A stretch of 64,000 bases of DNA from Streptomyces parvus (GTDB lineage Bacteria; Actinomycetota; Actinomycetes; Streptomycetales; Streptomycetaceae). The notes beneath the pieces are model-generated. The model had not been told where the DNA came from, did no database searches, and saw nothing but the letters and a program-made list of their open reading frames with translations. Shown here piece by piece: positions 13,701-37,818 of this stretch. Each line of letters begins with the position of its first letter. The stretch's first letter is position 1. The translations under genes were made by a program, and so were the position numbers. The stretch lies in NCBI RefSeq assembly GCF_014648875.1, contig NZ_BMRY01000003.1, positions 698,976 through 762,975 of the forward strand, written 5' to 3'.

Positions 13701-16700
13701 GCGCCACCTCAACCCGCAGACGGCGCCGCTCTTCGCGGGCCTGCCCACCCCGCAGGTCCGGGTCCGCCACCGGGGCGCCTTCGCCGCGCCGCTCGCCGAC
13801 GGCTCCGTGCCGCTCGGCGCGGCGAGCGCGGTCCGGGCGGTCGAGACCGAGGACCCGGACATGCCGGTGACGTACGCCCTCGACATCGACACATGGGTGA
13901 CCGAGGAGCCGGACGGTCCCTGCCTGCACGCCCGTTGGACCTGGCCAGACACGGTGTTCGCCGATGCGGACGTACCGGAGCTGGCACGGAGCTGGCAGCG
14001 GGCGGTCCGGGAGATCGCCGCCGACGCGAGCCCGGCCGGTGGCGGGCACACCCCGTCGGACTTCCCCCTGGTCCGGCTCGACCAGCGGGAGATCGAGCTG
14101 CTGGAGAGCGGTGGGCGGGGACTCGACGACGTGCTCCCGCTGGCGCCGCTCCAGGAGGGGCTGCTCTTCCACTCCCTGTACGACCAGAGCGAACGCGACG
14201 TCTACACCGTCCAGTTCGGCCTCGACCTGGAGGGCGACCCGAAGACCTCGGTGCTGCGCGACGCGGTCCAGGCCCTGCTGGAGCGTCACGAGAACCTGCG
14301 GGCCGGATTCGCCTACGAGGGCCTGTCCCAGCCGGTGCAGTTCGTGCCCGCCGTTACCGAGATCCCCTGGACCGAGACCGATCTCAGCACGATGGACGCC
14401 GCGGAGCGCGGCGCCGAGGTGGACCGTCTGATGCGGGCCGCCCGGGCCGAGCGGTTCGACGTCACCCGGCCTCCGCTGCTGCGCTGCGCCCTGCTCAGGC
14501 TCGGCGCGGGCCGCGCACGGCTGGTGCTCACCCTGCACCACCTCCTGCTGGACGGCTGGTCCACGCCGATCCTCCTGGACGAGCTGATGCGGCTCTACGC
14601 CTCCGGGGGCGACCCCGCGGGCCTGCCCGAGGTCAGCCCGTACCGCACCTACCTGCGGTGGGTCGCCGGACAGGACCGGGAGTCCTCCGAGCGGGCGTGG
14701 GGCCAGGTGCTGGACGCGACGGTGCGGCCCACCCTGCTGGCGCCCGCCGATCCGGACCGCGCCCCGGTCGCCACCGAGAAGGTCTCCGCCACCTTCGAGG
14801 GCGACCTGGTCACCGGGCTGACCGCGTTCGCCGGCCGGCACGGCATGACGATGAGCACCGTCGTCCAGGGCGCCTGGGGGCTGCTGCTCGGCAGGCTCAC
14901 GGGACGCGACGACGTCGTCTTCGGAGCCACCGTGTCCGGCAGGCCGCCGGAGGTGCCCGGGATCGAGCGGATGGTCGGCCTGTTCATCAACACCGTCCCG
15001 GTCCGCGTCGGCCGAAGCGCCGACGAGCCGGTGGAGGACATGCTGGTACGGCTGCGGGACCAGCAGGTCGACCTGATGGCCCACCAGCACGTGGGGCTGG
15101 TGGACCTGCAGCGGATGGCCGGACAGGGCGAACTGTTCGACACCCTGCTGGTGTTCCAGAACATCCCGGCCGACGGTGCGGGCTTCGGCGGCGACGCCGA
15201 CCAGGTGCGCGCCGTGGACCTGGAGATGAACGACGCCACCCACTACCCGCTCACCCTGGACGCGGGACTCTCCGGCGACCAGCTGCACTGCCGGCTGGGC
15301 TACCGCCCCGACCTGTTCACCGTGGAGCAGACCGAGATCGTCCTGCGGGGGCTGCGCGAGGTGCTGGAGGCCATCGCCGCCGGCCCGGAGCGCCGCATCG
15401 GCCGGCCGGCCGATGACCCGCTGGCCCGCTGGTGGGACGGCGTACGGGCGGAGCTGGAACAGCGGGTCGGGCACGGTGCCCCGGAGACCGCCGAGGACGG
15501 GGCACAGGCCTCGGACGGGGAGCGGGCCCTCGCCGACCGGGAGGCCGTCCTGGCCGGGCTGTTCGCCGAGGTGCTGGGCAGCGAACGGGTCGGTCTCGAC
15601 GACGACTTCTTCGAGCTGGGCGGCGACAGCATCGTCTCCATCCAGCTGGCGGGCCGGGCCCGCAAGGCCGGTCTGCTGGTCAGCCTGCGCGATGTGTTCA
15701 AGCACCGGACGGTCCGGGCTCTGGCGAGGGTCGCCCGCGCCGAGGAGGACCTGCCCGGAGCCGAGAGCCCCGAGGACGCCGTGGGCGAGCTGGCGCTCAC
15801 CCCGGTCATGCTCGACCTGTACGAACGGGGCGGACCGACGGACGCCGTGCACCAGGCGGCCCTCCTCCAGATGCCGGCCGACTGCGACGAGGAGCGGCTC
15901 GCGGCGACCCTGCAGGCGGTCCTGGACCACCACGACATGCTGCGTGCGCGCATCGTCGACGAGCCGTCGGGGCGACGCCTCGACATCGCGCCCCGGGGCG
16001 CCGTCCGCGCGGCCGGGCTGATCAGCCGGGCCGACATCTCCGAGGTGGCCCAGGCCGATCTGATCGGGGTGGTCGCCGACGCGCAGACCCGGGTGCAGAC
16101 CCAGCTCTCGCCGGCCGACGGCGACCTGGTGCGGGCGGTCTGGTTCGACGCCGGACCGCGGCGACCGGGGCGGCTGCTGCTCCTCGTGCACCACCTGGCC
16201 GTCGACGGGGTCTCCTGGCGGGTCCTCCAGGAGGACCTGAAGTCCGCCTGGCAGTCGGTGGCTGCCGGTGAGGAGCCGCGGCCCGCGCCGGTGGGGACGT
16301 CGTTCCGGCGGTGGTCGGGGCTGCTCGCCGAGCAGGCGACGTCACCGGCTCGCACCGGTGAGGCCGAGCTGTGGCACTCCGTGCTCGCCACTCCGGACCC
16401 GTTGCTCGGCACCCGGCCGCTCGACCCCCGCCGCGATGTGGCGGACTCGGCACGGCAGTTGACGCTGTCCCTGCCGCACGCGGTGGCGGAGCCGCTCCTC
16501 GGGCGCGTGCCCGCGGTCTTCAACGCCGCTGTCGACGAGGTCCTGTTGACCGCGCTCGCCCTGGCCGTCGGCCGCTGGCGGTCGGAGCGCGGGCTCGGCG
16601 AGGGCACCGCTGTGCTGGTGGGCCTGGAGGGCCACGGCCGTGAGGAGATCGTGGACGGGACGGATCTGTCCCGCACGGTCGGCTGGTTCACGAGCCTCTA

Positions 16701-17271
16701 CCCCGTCGCCGTCGACCCCGGGGCGCTGCCCGAGGGCGAGGCGTGGCCGGGCGGCCCGGCTCTGGGCGACGCGCTGAAGCGGGTCAAGGAGCAGCTGCGG
16801 GCGATCCCGGACAAGGGGATCGGCTACGGCCTGCTGCGGCATCTGAACCCGGACACCGGACCGGACCTCGCACGCCGTCCGGAGCCCCAGCTCGGCTTCA
16901 ACTACCTGGGCCGGTTCGACGCCGCCGACGCGGAGGCGGCCGTGGCCGAGGACTGGGCGGCCCCGCCGGAGGCCACCGAGACCCTGGGCAGCGGGGGCGA
17001 CGGCGCCAGGCCGCTGCCCCACGCGCTCGGCCTGAGCACCGTGGCCCAGGACGGCCCCGACGGGGTCCGGCTGGTAGCCATCTGGTCCTGGCCGGGCGAG
17101 CTGTTCGAGGAGCCGGAGGTCCAGGAGCTGGCCGATCTCTGGTTCCGGACCCTGTCGGCCCTGGCCGAGTACGCGGAGCGGCCCGAGGCCGGTGGCCTCA
17201 CCCCCTCCGACCTGTCCCTTCTGGACTTCTCGCAGGACGAGCTCGATGAATTCGAAAGTGATCTGAGCTGA
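1726..17271 (+). CDS. Four-module NRPS: C-A-PCP-E / C-A-PCP / C-A-PCP-E(degenerate) / C-PCP-E
   Basis: The ATG overlaps the previous stop and gives about 5181 residues. Module 1: C (HHILLDGWS near 144), A (YTSGSTG near 612), PCP (Ser about 994), E (HHLSVDG near 1182). Module 2: C (near 1669), A (near 2140), PCP (Ser about 2528), no E; the next C is of the LCL type ([10 protein letters not shown]). Module 3: C (near 2585 onward), A (near 3205), PCP (Ser about 3588) and an E domain whose core is altered (AHTLAADT). Module 4: C (near 4271), then PCP (Ser about 4635) with no A domain between them, then E (near 4822). Binding-pocket residues read by alignment to GrsA: A1 D-A-L-L-I-G-A-V-A (aromatic or hydrophobic type, possibly Trp, low certainty); A2 D-L-T-K-L-G-V-V-N (Asp/Asn type); A3 D-V-A-Q-A-G-V-V-C (not recognised). 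All A domains keep the A10 Lys (NGK). The protein passes a D-configured chain to the next subunit. Confidence 0.95.
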   Translation: MTKSGPEDILPLSPLQEGLLFHALYDETGSDVYTVQVVLDLGGRLDEDVLRATAEALLRRHANLRVGFLHPKQSRPVQVVAREVELPWERTDLRALGEEERAAELDRIQAAEKAHRFDLARPPLMRYRLVRLADDAYRLLCTFHHILLDGWSTSVLLGELFELYGKGADVTSLPPVTPFREHLAHLARRDSAAAEEAWRQALAGIESPTRLVRSDPARAVVHPEQLAIELSAGDTAALSARLRANDLTFSSAVHGSWGLLLSVLTGSEDVVFGTVVSGRPPETPGVERMVGMLINSLPVRVRLHGGDSLVSVLGRLQSEHLEMMPHQYTGMRDIHRLSGHAELFDTYVAFENFPFDLQSLRDLAGDLTIDGFDVLDANHYPLCLVSHVYEGSLRLVLNYRPDLFEREQVEVIGGRLVRLLQALIEDPGRAVSSLDLLTGSERAELAAAADGTVRRETFPELFAAQVARTPDAVAVESDDVSLTYAELDARAERLAARLAGLGVGPEQVVALVLGRSVESVVGSLAVMRAGAAYLPVDPDYPAERIGFVFSDARPAAVLTTAAHAAVVPGSEGMSVLVLDGDGDGDGDHEGETPAAAAPAGPASVDSPAYVIYTSGSTGVPKGVVVTHSGLAAFAATERDRFAVTESSRILQFSSPSFDASVLELCMTLTAGAALVVPGPAPLAGEPLAEVIADRRVTHALIPPAALASVPVRGLDGFSCLIVGGDACSAELVERWAPGRRMVNAYGPTESTVAVSISAPLEPAGGVPPIGTPVLGTRAYVLDGSLRLVAPGVPGELYVAGPGLARGYLRRAALTSERFVADPFGAPGERMYRTGDVVRRLDNGELEFVGRADAQVKVRGFRIELGEVESALVRDEGVDQAAVVVHEAQPGVKQLVAYVVPAGPGTVRPQALRESVAERLPDHMVPALVVELDALPLMVNGKLDRKALPAPVFAVKEGRAPANPREELLCTLFAEVLGVPEVGVDQSFFELGGDSIGSIQLISRARKAGLRFSPRDVFTHRTVEALAAAAKEAAAPARRAPSDGVGGVPLTPIIHWFSEHGGDVTHFNQSMPLPTPAGLDSARVASVLQTFLDHHDALRLRLTRIEDIGEWTLEVTPRGTVPAEDCLHRVDVQGVGADELAAVHRREAAAAQARLAPESGRMVQAVWFDAGSDRPGRLLLVIHHLSVDGVSWRILLPEVAAALEAAAEGAPFTPEPVGTSFRRWAQQLTAAAGEPDRIRELPLWRDILSAPDPLLTERPLDQERDTLASAGHLTLRLPAEVTEPLLGRVPAAFNAQINDVLLTALAVAVADWRRRQGRGDGSSVLVGLEGHGREEIAEGSDLSRTVGWFTSLYPVRLDPGEAPAAELLKGGPALTSALKAVKEQLRAIPDNGIGYGLLRHLNPRTAVTLAKFAEPQIGFNYLGRIGGDDTEDAGLGGGADPTTPLPYTLVVNAVTETHNDTPRLSVTWSWPGELLADADVQELAQAWFTALEALVALADRPDGGGGLVPSDLPLVPLPQAEIDRLEQAQPRLADVLPLSPLQEGLLFHTEYDQRAEDVYITRLAVDIRGDLDTGALRAAVAGLLRRHDSLRAAFRHTSEGTPVQLIPGEVRLPWYQADLSELDEEEQRTRLEALLVQERARRFDPQQPPLLRFTLIRLGADSHRLLVAAHHLLLDGWSAPVLAGELFALYGTAGDDSALPPVVPYKEYLSWLAAQDGSAARDAWREALAGIEEPTLVAPAAGEAGPNLPGRIVDELPAELTAALTAVARTHDLTMNAVVQGAWGIVLAGLTGRDDVLFGETVSGRPPELPGVESMVGLFSNTVPVRVRIVPDRSVVDTLRTVQDQRVGLLAHHYIGLAELQQIAGLNTLFDTAVVFENFPAGPGDQTLVHGLALTDVDTKGDNHYPLGMVVMQDDERMTLNWYYRTDLLDPRLVQAATSRLRRVLETVAAAPQTPLGRLDLLGEEENSRLEADVSGPELPATRAVVPELFQAQAGRTPDAVALAHGDTELTYAELNRRANRLAHTLIARGAGPERLVAIAMGRSADLVVTLLAVLKSGAAYLPVDPALPQERIRHLLDDASVQLLVTTREVGAALPATDVALLVTDDADTAAETARRSDDDPVDGDRTAPLSPENPAYVIYTSGSTGRPKGVVVTHRSVVDYLGWTRLSYPGAAGVAMLHSPVSFDLTVTALFTPLTLGGTVIVADLEEDDRLSGRLARTPCTFMKATPSHLPLLGALPAAYSPDTELLLGGEALFGEALTDWRARHPDATVWNVYGPTEATVNVTEYRVGPGVDLSAGPVPMGRPQGNVRAYVLDALLRPAPAGVPGELYVAGPCLARGYLGRAALTSERFVADPYGPAGGRMYRTGDVVRRQADGNLVFVGRADDQVKVRGHRIELGEVAAAVAAVPDVASQAVVVRAGRTDGDRLVAYVTAADGAALSGPAVRDRLALVLPEYMVPEAVVVLAELPLTPNGKLDRKALPEPEFTVAAAVRAPRTPQEEILCGLFAQALDVPGIGVDDDFFQLGGNSLSAVRLLSRVRSAFGTDVDVRAVFEAPTPARLAAVLGTGGSARPEPTAGPRPAEIPLSFAQLRLWFLDRLEEGPGGTYNVPIAIRLSGALDRDALRAAVGDVVARHEVLRTVYPDTGGKPRQQVLEPADATVPMESVRTTETELAGALRAGARRGFDLSREIPLAATLFALSDTEHVLLLTVHHIATDGWSNAPLARDLSNAYVARQAGRAPEFAPLPVQYADYTLWQRELLGDEADPDSVAARQLAFWKETLEGSPAELTLPLDRPRPAEMSAEGGTVEFGVDAELHAALAVLARTHQVSLFMVAQAALAALLTRLGSGTDIPVGTATAGRGDEALSELVGFFVNTLVLRTDTSGDPAFTELLARVRRADLAAYAHQDIPFDRVADALSPVRSTAFTPLFQVFLAFQNHAAPRLELPGLTVSPSDIELTAAKTDLGVELTETFAEDGAPGGLRGQVSYRTDVFDRSTVETVVARFVALLDAVAADPGRPLSRIDLLSGPELHRVLEEWNDTAREVEPAPFPALFEAQVAAHPDRVAVIAGDTRLTYAELNARANRWAHHFIGRGVGPEQRVAVAVPRSLDWLAATLGVLKAGATYLPVDPGYPASRIAFIAEDSAPVLVLTTEDAEIRAALPAGTEVRAVDAPDVRAEVDAAPDTDPGDTDRTAPLRAGHPAYVIYTSGSTGRPKGVVVTHHGIAGMAGAHAENFDIDDDSRVLQAVSPSFDVSMADLSMTLLSGATLVLPEGNQQPAGGELAALVDRHEVTHLQITAGVLATLPRAELPTLRTLAVGGEACPPDQVARWSPGRRLLNVYGPSETTVCATMSRPQSGAVRPPIGLPVWNTAVYVLDDFLKPVPVGVAGELYIAGAGLARGYLGRAALTSERFVAHPFGAPGERFYRTGDVVRRLEDGQLEFVGRADDQVKIRGFRIELGEIEAALITHPDVAHAAVTAHTDGSGRTRLAACVVAGGAKELPARTLSGHLAERLPEHMVPTAYTTLAELPLNANGKVDRKALPEPDFGVRPDGRGPRDPKETLLCELVRVLLGVEHVGIDDSFFELGGDSIVSIQLVSRAREEGLEFTAADVLRHRTIEELAAAAVTIGEADGEPAALDAGTGEVLLTPAVHALRERGGPVGRSVATALLRLPAVGDPTTPHTVLQTLVDHHDALRLKLTRRAGNHVWALEVRPRGEVRAESLLTRVEVPDSDPATFAALLPEHEGTAVASVAPEEGVVFRAVWFDGGPTGEHHLLLAAHTLAADTASWHILTSDLHTAWEAVTAGAAPRLPRVTTSYREWAEGRAAAAAAPELIDELDAWTRMLGADTAPLTGRPLDPRRDTTGAVRDMELAFSTAESRELLTEVPERFSTGTEEVLLGAFAAAVEQWRAERGLDTGKGVLVGLEADGRTGAHPGADLSRTLGRFTSVHPVRIGHADSADDGQDGQVSAGALLKRVKEQLADVPGDGLGHGLLRHLNPQTAPLFAGLPTPQVRVRHRGAFAAPLADGSVPLGAASAVRAVETEDPDMPVTYALDIDTWVTEEPDGPCLHARWTWPDTVFADADVPELARSWQRAVREIAADASPAGGGHTPSDFPLVRLDQREIELLESGGRGLDDVLPLAPLQEGLLFHSLYDQSERDVYTVQFGLDLEGDPKTSVLRDAVQALLERHENLRAGFAYEGLSQPVQFVPAVTEIPWTETDLSTMDAAERGAEVDRLMRAARAERFDVTRPPLLRCALLRLGAGRARLVLTLHHLLLDGWSTPILLDELMRLYASGGDPAGLPEVSPYRTYLRWVAGQDRESSERAWGQVLDATVRPTLLAPADPDRAPVATEKVSATFEGDLVTGLTAFAGRHGMTMSTVVQGAWGLLLGRLTGRDDVVFGATVSGRPPEVPGIERMVGLFINTVPVRVGRSADEPVEDMLVRLRDQQVDLMAHQHVGLVDLQRMAGQGELFDTLLVFQNIPADGAGFGGDADQVRAVDLEMNDATHYPLTLDAGLSGDQLHCRLGYRPDLFTVEQTEIVLRGLREVLEAIAAGPERRIGRPADDPLARWWDGVRAELEQRVGHGAPETAEDGAQASDGERALADREAVLAGLFAEVLGSERVGLDDDFFELGGDSIVSIQLAGRARKAGLLVSLRDVFKHRTVRALARVARAEEDLPGAESPEDAVGELALTPVMLDLYERGGPTDAVHQAALLQMPADCDEERLAATLQAVLDHHDMLRARIVDEPSGRRLDIAPRGAVRAAGLISRADISEVAQADLIGVVADAQTRVQTQLSPADGDLVRAVWFDAGPRRPGRLLLLVHHLAVDGVSWRVLQEDLKSAWQSVAAGEEPRPAPVGTSFRRWSGLLAEQATSPARTGEAELWHSVLATPDPLLGTRPLDPRRDVADSARQLTLSLPHAVAEPLLGRVPAVFNAAVDEVLLTALALAVGRWRSERGLGEGTAVLVGLEGHGREEIVDGTDLSRTVGWFTSLYPVAVDPGALPEGEAWPGGPALGDALKRVKEQLRAIPDKGIGYGLLRHLNPDTGPDLARRPEPQLGFNYLGRFDAADAEAAVAEDWAAPPEATETLGSGGDGARPLPHALGLSTVAQDGPDGVRLVAIWSWPGELFEEPEVQELADLWFRTLSALAEYAERPEAGGLTPSDLSLLDFSQDELDEFESDLS
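3460..3486 (+). repeat. Hexanucleotide GACGGC tandem repeat inside A domain 1
   Basis: Four head-to-tail GACGGC units plus a trailing GAC encode an alternating Asp-Gly stretch. It lies in a variable loop before the P-loop (YTSGSTG) of the first A domain of the second NRPS. In-frame expansion or contraction would only change loop length. Confidence 0.8.
12649..14090 (+). other. Degenerate epimerization domain (module 3 of the second NRPS)
   Basis: This stretch has the E-domain fold signature and position, between PCP3 and the next C domain, but its catalytic motifs have decayed. HHxxxDG reads H-T-L-A-A-D-T, so the second (catalytic) His is Thr near residue 3779 and the Gly is Thr. The EGHGR motif reads E-A-D-G-R, keeping the Glu but losing the His. 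RTVGWFT reads RTLGRFT. The other five E domains in the window keep all three motifs. From mutagenesis of E domains, loss of that His abolishes epimerization, so I infer that residue 3 is not epimerized here. The domain may persist as a structural spacer. Confidence 0.75.
14116..17268 (+). other. Module 4: C-PCP-E without adenylation domain
   Basis: The C domain ([31 protein letters not shown]) ends and is followed by a short linker of about 50 residues and a PCP with FFELGGDS. The distance from the C-domain HH to the PCP Ser is about 364 residues, against about 850 in module 1. No A-domain core (YTSGSTG, YGPTE, RTGD, NGK) occurs between them. The following E domain is intact. The amino acid must therefore be loaded in trans. 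Confidence 0.9.
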
Positions 17272-17288
17272 TGGAAGGAAACAGCAAA

Positions 17289-32090
<14,802 letters not shown>

Positions 32091-32128
32091 TACCGGCCCC
32101 CGGAGTCCCTACGGAGCCCTGACCGGGA

Positions 32129-32168
32129 CGGTGGCTCCCGGACCGCTTCGGCGGTCCGGGAGCCACCG
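32129..32168 (+). terminator. Hairpin terminator after the NRPS operon
   Basis: A perfect 18-bp stem (CGGTGGCTCCCGGACCGC and its complement) with a stable TTCG tetraloop starts 38 bases after the last NRPS stop. No U-tract follows, which is common for actinomycete terminators. Confidence 0.75.
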
Positions 32169-32294
32169 CCGTTGTGACCGGAACCGCTCCCGGGCTCTAC
32201 CGATCGGCAGATGCGGCGGAGGGGGCAGGCCCGGGATTCTTGGACAGACGTCAACAGACGCCGCATTTGCGGGGTGAGGAAGAGGAAGTCCGCC
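32169..32294 (+). promoter_or_regulatory. Upstream region of the membrane-protein gene
   Basis: Between the hairpin and the next start there is a perfect 8-bp inverted repeat (ATGCGGCG at 32211-32218, CGCCGCAT at 32259-32266) and a short direct repeat (ACAGACG, twice). A good ribosome-binding site (GAGGAAG) precedes the ATG. The repeats could be regulatory, but no clear -35/-10 pair is recognisable. Confidence 0.3.
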
Positions 32295-33395
32295 ATGGCG
32301 AAATCGGCCAGCGAAGAGCGAATCCGGGAGCACCACACCCATCCGGCGACCCGCGGCTCCTGGTGGGCGAGATGGCCGGAGTGGTCCACCTACCTGGCGG
32401 TGCTGTGGTCGGTCCTCTACGGGCTCGCCGGGCTCTACTGGGCGATGGGCGGCGATGGCTATCCCTTCGAGAAGACGATCGAGGACCGCTCCTCGGTGTC
32501 GATCCTGGAACCCAGCCGGGCCGAGGTCGTCGCCCCGCTGATCGTGCTGTTCTGCGCCGTGGGTGTGGTGGCCGGCGTCCTGATGCTGCGGAACCGGGCC
32601 ATCGGGCGGTCCCGCAAGGCGGTCCTGGCGGTCGGCTGGGTCACGGCCTGTGTGCTGGCCTTCCTGATCCCCGACTACTCGCTGCTGGGCCTGCTCGCGT
32701 TCTCGCCCGTCCTGGTGGTGTTCATCTTCACCGGGGTGCCGGGACAGCAGGACCTGGGCGACATCGTCTACTGGCACCGCGGGAACCTGATCATCGTCTT
32801 CATCGGCGGACTGCTGTGGGCGGCGGCGACGATCGCGTACCAGCGGCGCAGCAGCAACCAGTGCGAGCACTGCGGGCGGGGCGCGAAGGCCGCCGGGGCG
32901 TGGACCGAGCCGGCGGCGGCGCTGCGGTGGGGCCGCTGGGCCGTGTGGGTGTCGGTGCTGTCGACCCTCCCCTATGACATCACCCGTCTTGCCTGGTACT
33001 TCGGCTGGCCGCTCGGGATCCCGGACGATTTCCTCAAGGACATGGAGGAGACGCCCGGCATGATGGAGATGGGGCTGGCGCTGGCCATCGTGTCCACGCT
33101 GGGAAGCCTGCTGTCGCACGGGCTGGTGAGCCGCTGGGGCGAGGTGTGGCCGCGCTGGGTCTGGTTCAAGAAGGGCAAGAGGATCCACCCGGCCACCGCG
33201 ATCGTGCCCGCCTCGATCGTCGCCGTGGTGCTCATCCCGGGCGGGCTGATGAACTTCCGCGCGGTCGAGGCCGACGAGTGGGGGGCCGCGGGGCCGGGCA
33301 TCTTCTGGGTGCTGTGGGGAGTGGCGCTGGGTGCCGCGACCTTCTCCTACTACCTGCGGCGCCGCAGCCAGTGCAAGTACTGCCACGAGGGATGA
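32295..33395 (+). CDS. Polytopic membrane protein of unknown function, two CxxC motifs
   Basis: ATG with GAGGAAG 7 bases upstream, about 366 residues. The sequence alternates hydrophobic segments (roughly seven or eight transmembrane stretches, starting near residue 25 with STYLAVLWSVLYG) with short loops. Two cysteine pairs stand out: CEHCGRG after the middle segments, and CKYCHEG at the extreme C terminus. Both look like half zinc knuckles or redox pairs facing the same side of the membrane. I do not recognise the family by name. It follows the NRPS operon hairpin and converges on the exporter genes. Position suggests immunity, sensing or transport, but nothing in the sequence proves that. 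Confidence 0.8.
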   Translation: MAKSASEERIREHHTHPATRGSWWARWPEWSTYLAVLWSVLYGLAGLYWAMGGDGYPFEKTIEDRSSVSILEPSRAEVVAPLIVLFCAVGVVAGVLMLRNRAIGRSRKAVLAVGWVTACVLAFLIPDYSLLGLLAFSPVLVVFIFTGVPGQQDLGDIVYWHRGNLIIVFIGGLLWAAATIAYQRRSSNQCEHCGRGAKAAGAWTEPAAALRWGRWAVWVSVLSTLPYDITRLAWYFGWPLGIPDDFLKDMEETPGMMEMGLALAIVSTLGSLLSHGLVSRWGEVWPRWVWFKKGKRIHPATAIVPASIVAVVLIPGGLMNFRAVEADEWGAAGPGIFWVLWGVALGAATFSYYLRRRSQCKYCHEG

Positions 33396-33414
33396 CGCGG
33401 CGCCGCTGAGACAG

Positions 33415-33462
33415 AACCGCGTGTGGGCCCGGAACCGACTGGTTCCGGGCCCACACGCGGTT
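33415..33462. terminator. Bidirectional hairpin terminator
   Basis: A perfect 22-bp inverted repeat with a 4-base loop (GACT) sits between two convergent genes: the membrane protein ends at 33395 and the permease stop is at 33471. The stem core is GTGTGGGCCCGGAACC and its complement. The position and symmetry fit a shared terminator for both strands. Confidence 0.85.
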
Positions 33463-33470
33463 GCGGGGGT

Positions 33471-34319
33471 TCAGGCGGACCGGCGGAAGCTCCTGATCGC
33501 CAGGGGCGCGGTGATGGCCACGATCACCGCGCAGATGCCGAGCGGAGCCAGCAAGGTGCCGGCGTCGACCTCACCCATGCTCAGGTCGCGCGCGGCCGTG
33601 ATGGCCTGCGACATCGGGTTGACGGAGGCGAACGTCCGCAGCCAGCCCGGCAGGCCCTCGACCGGGACGAAGGCGTTCGAGGCGAACAGCAGCACCAGGT
33701 TGAGGATGCCTCCGATCGGCTGGAGCGCTTCCGGGCGGCGCAGCCATGCGGACATGGCCATGAAGACCCAGCCCAGCGACCAGCTCAGGGCCATGGCGAT
33801 CGCCAGGCATCCGGCCGCGCCCAGGAACCCGCCGGCCGGGTCGAACCCGAAGACGAGGGCGCCGGCCACCAGCAGCGCCAGCATGTTGACGCCGGCGAGC
33901 GCGGTGTCGGCGATGCTGCGGCCGACCAGCACGGACCCGGTGTGGATGGGCATGGACCGGAACCGGGCGATGATCCCGTTGTTCATCTCGGTGGTCAGCG
34001 CGACACCCGACTTGAGGCCCGCGCTCACCGCGCTGGTGACGAGGAAGGCGGGCAGCAGGAAGTCGATGTAGCTGACGCCGGGCGGGAAGGCGGAGGTCTG
34101 CGAGACGCTCTTGAACACCTGGCTGAACACGGTCAGCATCAGGATGGGTTCCAGTACGCCGGGCAGGACCATGGCGGGATCCCGCAGTACCCGCAGGGAC
34201 CGGCCGGACAGCACGGAGATCTGCCGCAGGATGCCCGACCCCTGATAGCGCGGCGCGGCGGGCCCGGGTTCATCGATTGCCGGGCGGCCTTCGGCCGCCT
34301 GTTCGGTGACGGTGCTCAT
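33471..34319 (-). CDS. ABC-2 type exporter permease (DrrB-like)
   Basis: About 282 residues with a cytoplasmic N terminus and six predicted transmembrane segments. The pattern is that of ABC-2 permeases of drug-resistance exporters: LRDPAMVLPGVLEPILMLTV near the first segment and a later block with NPMSQAITAARDLSMG. It lies 9 bases downstream of the ATPase gene on the same strand, so the pair forms one transport operon. Likely role: export of the peptide and producer self-resistance, as for daunorubicin DrrAB. The substrate is inferred only from location. Confidence 0.9.
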   Translation of the reverse strand: MSTVTEQAAEGRPAIDEPGPAAPRYQGSGILRQISVLSGRSLRVLRDPAMVLPGVLEPILMLTVFSQVFKSVSQTSAFPPGVSYIDFLLPAFLVTSAVSAGLKSGVALTTEMNNGIIARFRSMPIHTGSVLVGRSIADTALAGVNMLALLVAGALVFGFDPAGGFLGAAGCLAIAMALSWSLGWVFMAMSAWLRRPEALQPIGGILNLVLLFASNAFVPVEGLPGWLRTFASVNPMSQAITAARDLSMGEVDAGTLLAPLGICAVIVAITAPLAIRSFRRSA

Positions 34320-34328
34320 CGGACTTCC

Positions 34329-35270
34329 CTACCTAACAGCGCTGGAGTGGTTCAGGGCCATGTACACGTCGTCGAGCGTCGGTTCCGCGTAGGCGAGCCC
34401 GGCGATGTCGGCGCCCGCCTCGTCGGTGGCCCGTACGACCGTGGCGATCTCCGTGGAGTCGTGTACGGGCACGATGAGCACCAGGCCGTCCTCGTCGTCG
34501 GGCGCGGGGTCGAGCCCGGACCGGCGCAGGACCTCGGTGGTGCGGAGCACGGCCTCGTCGGTGCGCAGGGTGACGCTCACATTCCGTGACCCCGCGCGGC
34601 CCTTGAGCTCCTCGGCGGTGCCCGAGGCGACGATCCGGCCCTTGGCGAGCACGGTGATCGAGTCGGCGAGGTAGTCCGCCTCGTCGAGGTACTGGGTGGT
34701 CAGGAGAACGGTCGCACCGTCCTTGACCAGCCGCTCGACCACCTGCCAGAGGCCGCGCCTGGCCACCGGGTCGAGCCCGGTGGTCGGCTCGTCCAGGAAG
34801 AGCACGTCCGGCCGCCCGACCAGGCTGGCCGCCAGGTCGAGCCGCCGGCGCATGCCACCGGAGTAGGTCTTCGCGCGCCTGCGGGCGGCGTCGCTCAGCT
34901 GGAAGATCTCCAGCAGTTCGTCGGCGCGGGCGGCCGCCTCGGCCCGCCCGGCGCCCAGCAGCCGGGCGATGAGGATCAGGTTGTCCCGGCCGGAGAGCGT
35001 TTCGTCGACGGCCGCGTACTGGCCCGTCAGCCCGATGCGACGGCGGACCTCCACGCCGTCGCCGACCACATCGAACCCGGCCACCCGTGCGCGGCCCCGG
35101 GACGGCCGCAGCAGGGTGCTCAGTATGTTGACGAGTGTCGTCTTACCGGCCCCGTTGTGGCCGAGGAGCCCGAGAACGGACCCCTTCTGCACACTCAGGC
35201 TCACATCGTCCAGCGCTGCCACCGACCCGAAGGTCTTGCTGAGACCGGCGACTTCAATCACTGCATCCAC
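34329..35270 (-). CDS. ABC exporter ATP-binding protein (DrrA-like)
   Basis: I chose the GTG at 35270 because AAGGA precedes it at good spacing. The frame continues to a TTG at 35327 that has no ribosome-binding site. About 313 residues. It shows Walker A (GHNGAGKTT), signature (YSGGMRRRLDL), Walker B (VLFLDEPTTGLDP) and the C-terminal extension typical of DrrA-type daunorubicin-resistance ATPases. It powers the permease encoded immediately downstream. Confidence 0.92.
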   Translation of the reverse strand: MDAVIEVAGLSKTFGSVAALDDVSLSVQKGSVLGLLGHNGAGKTTLVNILSTLLRPSRGRARVAGFDVVGDGVEVRRRIGLTGQYAAVDETLSGRDNLILIARLLGAGRAEAAARADELLEIFQLSDAARRRAKTYSGGMRRRLDLAASLVGRPDVLFLDEPTTGLDPVARRGLWQVVERLVKDGATVLLTTQYLDEADYLADSITVLAKGRIVASGTAEELKGRAGSRNVSVTLRTDEAVLRTTEVLRRSGLDPAPDDEDGLVLIVPVHDSTEIATVVRATDEAGADIAGLAYAEPTLDDVYMALNHSSAVR

Positions 35271-35352
35271 ATGCTTGTCCTTCGTTCGGCCGTCCTTCAC
35301 AAGGGGGTCCGCACAATCGAACAGCAAGGAGGCGAGGAGTAGCGCGCCAGTG

Positions 35353-36558
35353 TCAATTCTTCAAATCGGCCGTCGGCTCCAGTGCCGGTCCGTCAGCAGG
35401 CCCGTCCGCAGGTCCGGGCCGCTGCGCCCCTACCGGGGTTCTGGGACGGGACTTGCCGATACGGCGCGAGACCGGGCGCTCGAAGCCGTGGCACAGGATC
35501 CAGGCCACGGCGATGGACAGGACATAAGTGAGGGCGATCATGCCGAGCGCCTGGAGCAGCGGCCAGGTGCGCTCAGCCCTGCCGATCGGCCCGAAGATGA
35601 TCACGAGGGTGTGGGTCAGGTAGAAGGCGAAGGCCAGTTCGCCCAGCCGGACCATGGTCCGGCGCTGGAAGAAGGTGCGCTCTCCCGCGATGTCGGCGGC
35701 CGCCGCGGAGGTCACGATGAGCGCGAGCGGGATCGTGGTGGGCAGCACCAGGCCGAAGGTGCCCGGCAGCCACAGGCTGCACAGGTAGCCGGGCACGACC
35801 GTCAGGAGCGCCGCCCAGAGGGGGATCCGTATCCACTGGCCGGTCTGCAGGATCCGGGCCATGACGATGCCCAGGACGAAGTCCAGCATGCGGGTGGCCG
35901 GATGGTTGAAGACCGCCCACTGCTGGTCCCAGGACGCGTTGATGAACGGGGTCTCGGGCGCGGCGGAGACCACCAGATGGGCGACGACCGCGACCGCGAC
36001 GATTCCCGCCACCACGGATCCCGCCGACAGCCAGAGCCACCGCGCGGGAATCCTGCGGATCACCCGGTACAGCAGGGGGAACGACAGATAGAAGAGCAGC
36101 TCGACGCTGAGCGACCAACTGGGCCCGTTGACACCCCAGAAGACGACCTCGTCCGACGTCCACGCCTGGACCAGGAAGAGCGACGGCAGGGTGTTGCCCC
36201 ACGTCGGATCCATGCCGCGCTCGGTCAGCAGGAGCACCGCGACCAGGCACACCAGGATGTGGGAGGGGAAGATCCTCGCCAGCCGGCGGCGCCAGAAGCT
36301 CGTCGGGCGGTCGTCCTCGCGGGCCGTCCAGGCCAGGATGAATCCGCTCAGCATGAAGAAGAAGCCGACGCTGACGAACCCGATCTTCCCGAAGTACTCG
36401 TTGAGGTTCTCGTTGAGCGCCTGATCGGTGAAGACGCCGACCTGGATGATGTGCAGGACGAACACGGCCGTGGACGAGACGCACCGCATGCCGACGAGGG
36501 AGGGCAGAAGCGATCTGCCGCGCTGTGGGCTCTGCTCCGTGTGACGCGGGGAGGACAT
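35353..36558 (-). CDS. Acyltransferase-3 family membrane protein (OafA/YrhL type)
   Basis: About 401 residues with some ten hydrophobic segments. The N-terminal block has the family pattern: the catalytic-type His in FVLHII, then GFFFMLSGFILAW. Members transfer acetyl or other acyl groups across the membrane onto sugars, lipids or antibiotics. It could acylate the product or modify the envelope. It lies between the exporter genes and the P450 on the same strand, with 65-80 base gaps, so it may be cotranscribed with them. The substrate is unknown. Confidence 0.85.
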   Translation of the reverse strand: MSSPRHTEQSPQRGRSLLPSLVGMRCVSSTAVFVLHIIQVGVFTDQALNENLNEYFGKIGFVSVGFFFMLSGFILAWTAREDDRPTSFWRRRLARIFPSHILVCLVAVLLLTERGMDPTWGNTLPSLFLVQAWTSDEVVFWGVNGPSWSLSVELLFYLSFPLLYRVIRRIPARWLWLSAGSVVAGIVAVAVVAHLVVSAAPETPFINASWDQQWAVFNHPATRMLDFVLGIVMARILQTGQWIRIPLWAALLTVVPGYLCSLWLPGTFGLVLPTTIPLALIVTSAAAADIAGERTFFQRRTMVRLGELAFAFYLTHTLVIIFGPIGRAERTWPLLQALGMIALTYVLSIAVAWILCHGFERPVSRRIGKSRPRTPVGAQRPGPADGPADGPALEPTADLKN

Positions 36559-36624
36559 GGGGAGAAACCGTTCTCGTGAGGGGACAGGGGGGAAGCGAAA
36601 GCGAAATGGGGGAACCGCCCGGCC

Positions 36625-37818
36625 TCAGTTGCCGGGGGTCCAGCGCACGGGCAGCCGGCGCACACCGCGGATGAGCATTCCGGAGACCCAGGGAAGCTCC
36701 GCCGGATCGGCGTCGAGCTCCAGATTCGGACAGCGCTCCAGCAGTGCGCGGATGGCGATCTGCGCCTCCATCCGGGCGAGCGGCGCACCCATGCAGTAGT
36801 GGATGCCGTGCCCGAAGGCCAGATGTCCGCGGGGGTCCCGCCGGATATCGAACTCGGCGGGCGCGTCGAACCGTTCGGGGTCGCGATTGGCCGAGTTCAG
36901 TCCTACGAGCACGTACGCGTGACGCGGAATGACCACGCCGCCGATCTCCACCGGCTCGGTCGTGATCCGGTCCGTCGCGGTCTCGACGGCGCCGTCGAAA
37001 CGGAGCATCTCCTCGACAGCGTTGTCAAGAAGCGACGGATCGGCCCGGAGGGCGGCCATCTGGGCCGGGTTGTCGAGCAGCGCGCGGACACCGTTGGAGA
37101 TCAGGTTGATCGTCGTCTCGTGGCCGGCGATGAGCAGGAGGAAGCACATGCCGAGGAGTTCGTCGTCCGAGAGCCGGTCGTCCTCGTCGGTCATGCCCAC
37201 CAACCCGCTCAGCAGGTCGTCGCCCGGGTTCACGCGCTTGTCCTCGGCCAGCTTCACCAGGTAGGTCGCGACGTTCTGCGCCGCGACCGCCTCGGCCATG
37301 GGGCTGGTGGGGGTCATCAGCTCCGTGGACCAGGCGTGGAAGGTGTCGACGTCCTCGGTCGGCACCCCGAGCAGCTGGAAGATCACCGTGATCGGCAGCG
37401 GCAAGGCGAGCGCCTTGACGAGGTCGGCCCGGTGGTCGGGGGCCGCCAGCATGGCGTCGAGCAGTTCACCGGTGACCCGCTCGATACCGGGTCGCAGCGC
37501 CTCGATCCGGCGCCCGGTGAATTCACGGACCACGAGTTTACGCAGCCGGGTGTGGCGGGGTGGGTCGCTCTGGAGCATATTGCTGAAGGATCCGGCGCCG
37601 GGCTCCTCCCCGAGCAGCATCGGAAGCGGCTGCTTGCTCAGCCGGGCGTCCATGAGTGCCTCGCGTGCCTCCTGATATCCGACGATCAGCCAGACCTCCT
37701 GCCCGTCAGGAGTTCTGACTTTGTGTACGGGGCCGCGCGCCCGCAGCTCTTCGTAGACCGGGTACGGATCGATCGTGAATTCTGAACCGTCAGCGCCCAG
37801 ATCGATTAATTCAGTCAT
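36625..37818 (-). CDS. Cytochrome P450
   Basis: About 397 residues from the ATG at 37818; a TTG at 37827 is an alternative. It shows the I-helix AGHETT, the K-helix ExxR in EEMLRFDG, and the heme-binding loop FGHGIHYCMGAPLAR with its axial Cys. This is a soluble bacterial class I P450 needing separate ferredoxin partners, and none is encoded nearby. In such clusters these enzymes hydroxylate the acyl chain or an amino acid, sometimes on a carrier protein. The fourth codon is TTA (37807-37809), so translation may depend on the bldA tRNA. It is divergent from the O-methyltransferase gene across a shared AT-rich promoter region. Confidence 0.95.
   Translation of the reverse strand: MTELIDLGADGSEFTIDPYPVYEELRARGPVHKVRTPDGQEVWLIVGYQEAREALMDARLSKQPLPMLLGEEPGAGSFSNMLQSDPPRHTRLRKLVVREFTGRRIEALRPGIERVTGELLDAMLAAPDHRADLVKALALPLPITVIFQLLGVPTEDVDTFHAWSTELMTPTSPMAEAVAAQNVATYLVKLAEDKRVNPGDDLLSGLVGMTDEDDRLSDDELLGMCFLLLIAGHETTINLISNGVRALLDNPAQMAALRADPSLLDNAVEEMLRFDGAVETATDRITTEPVEIGGVVIPRHAYVLVGLNSANRDPERFDAPAEFDIRRDPRGHLAFGHGIHYCMGAPLARMEAQIAIRALLERCPNLELDADPAELPWVSGMLIRGVRRLPVRWTPGN

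Noticed and set aside
10833..15416. Long plus-strand frame in another register inside the second NRPS
   Set aside because: The translation is Arg/Gly/Pro-rich filler, while the overlapping frame encodes A, PCP, E and C domains.
33331..36579. Plus-strand open frames across the exporter and acyltransferase region
   Set aside because: They are antisense to genes with Walker, permease and acyltransferase motifs, and their own translations carry no motif.
36625..37818. P450 start at TTG 37827
   Set aside because: Neither start has a strong ribosome-binding site, but the ATG nine bases inside is the more usual codon. The difference is only three residues and does not affect the TTA observation.
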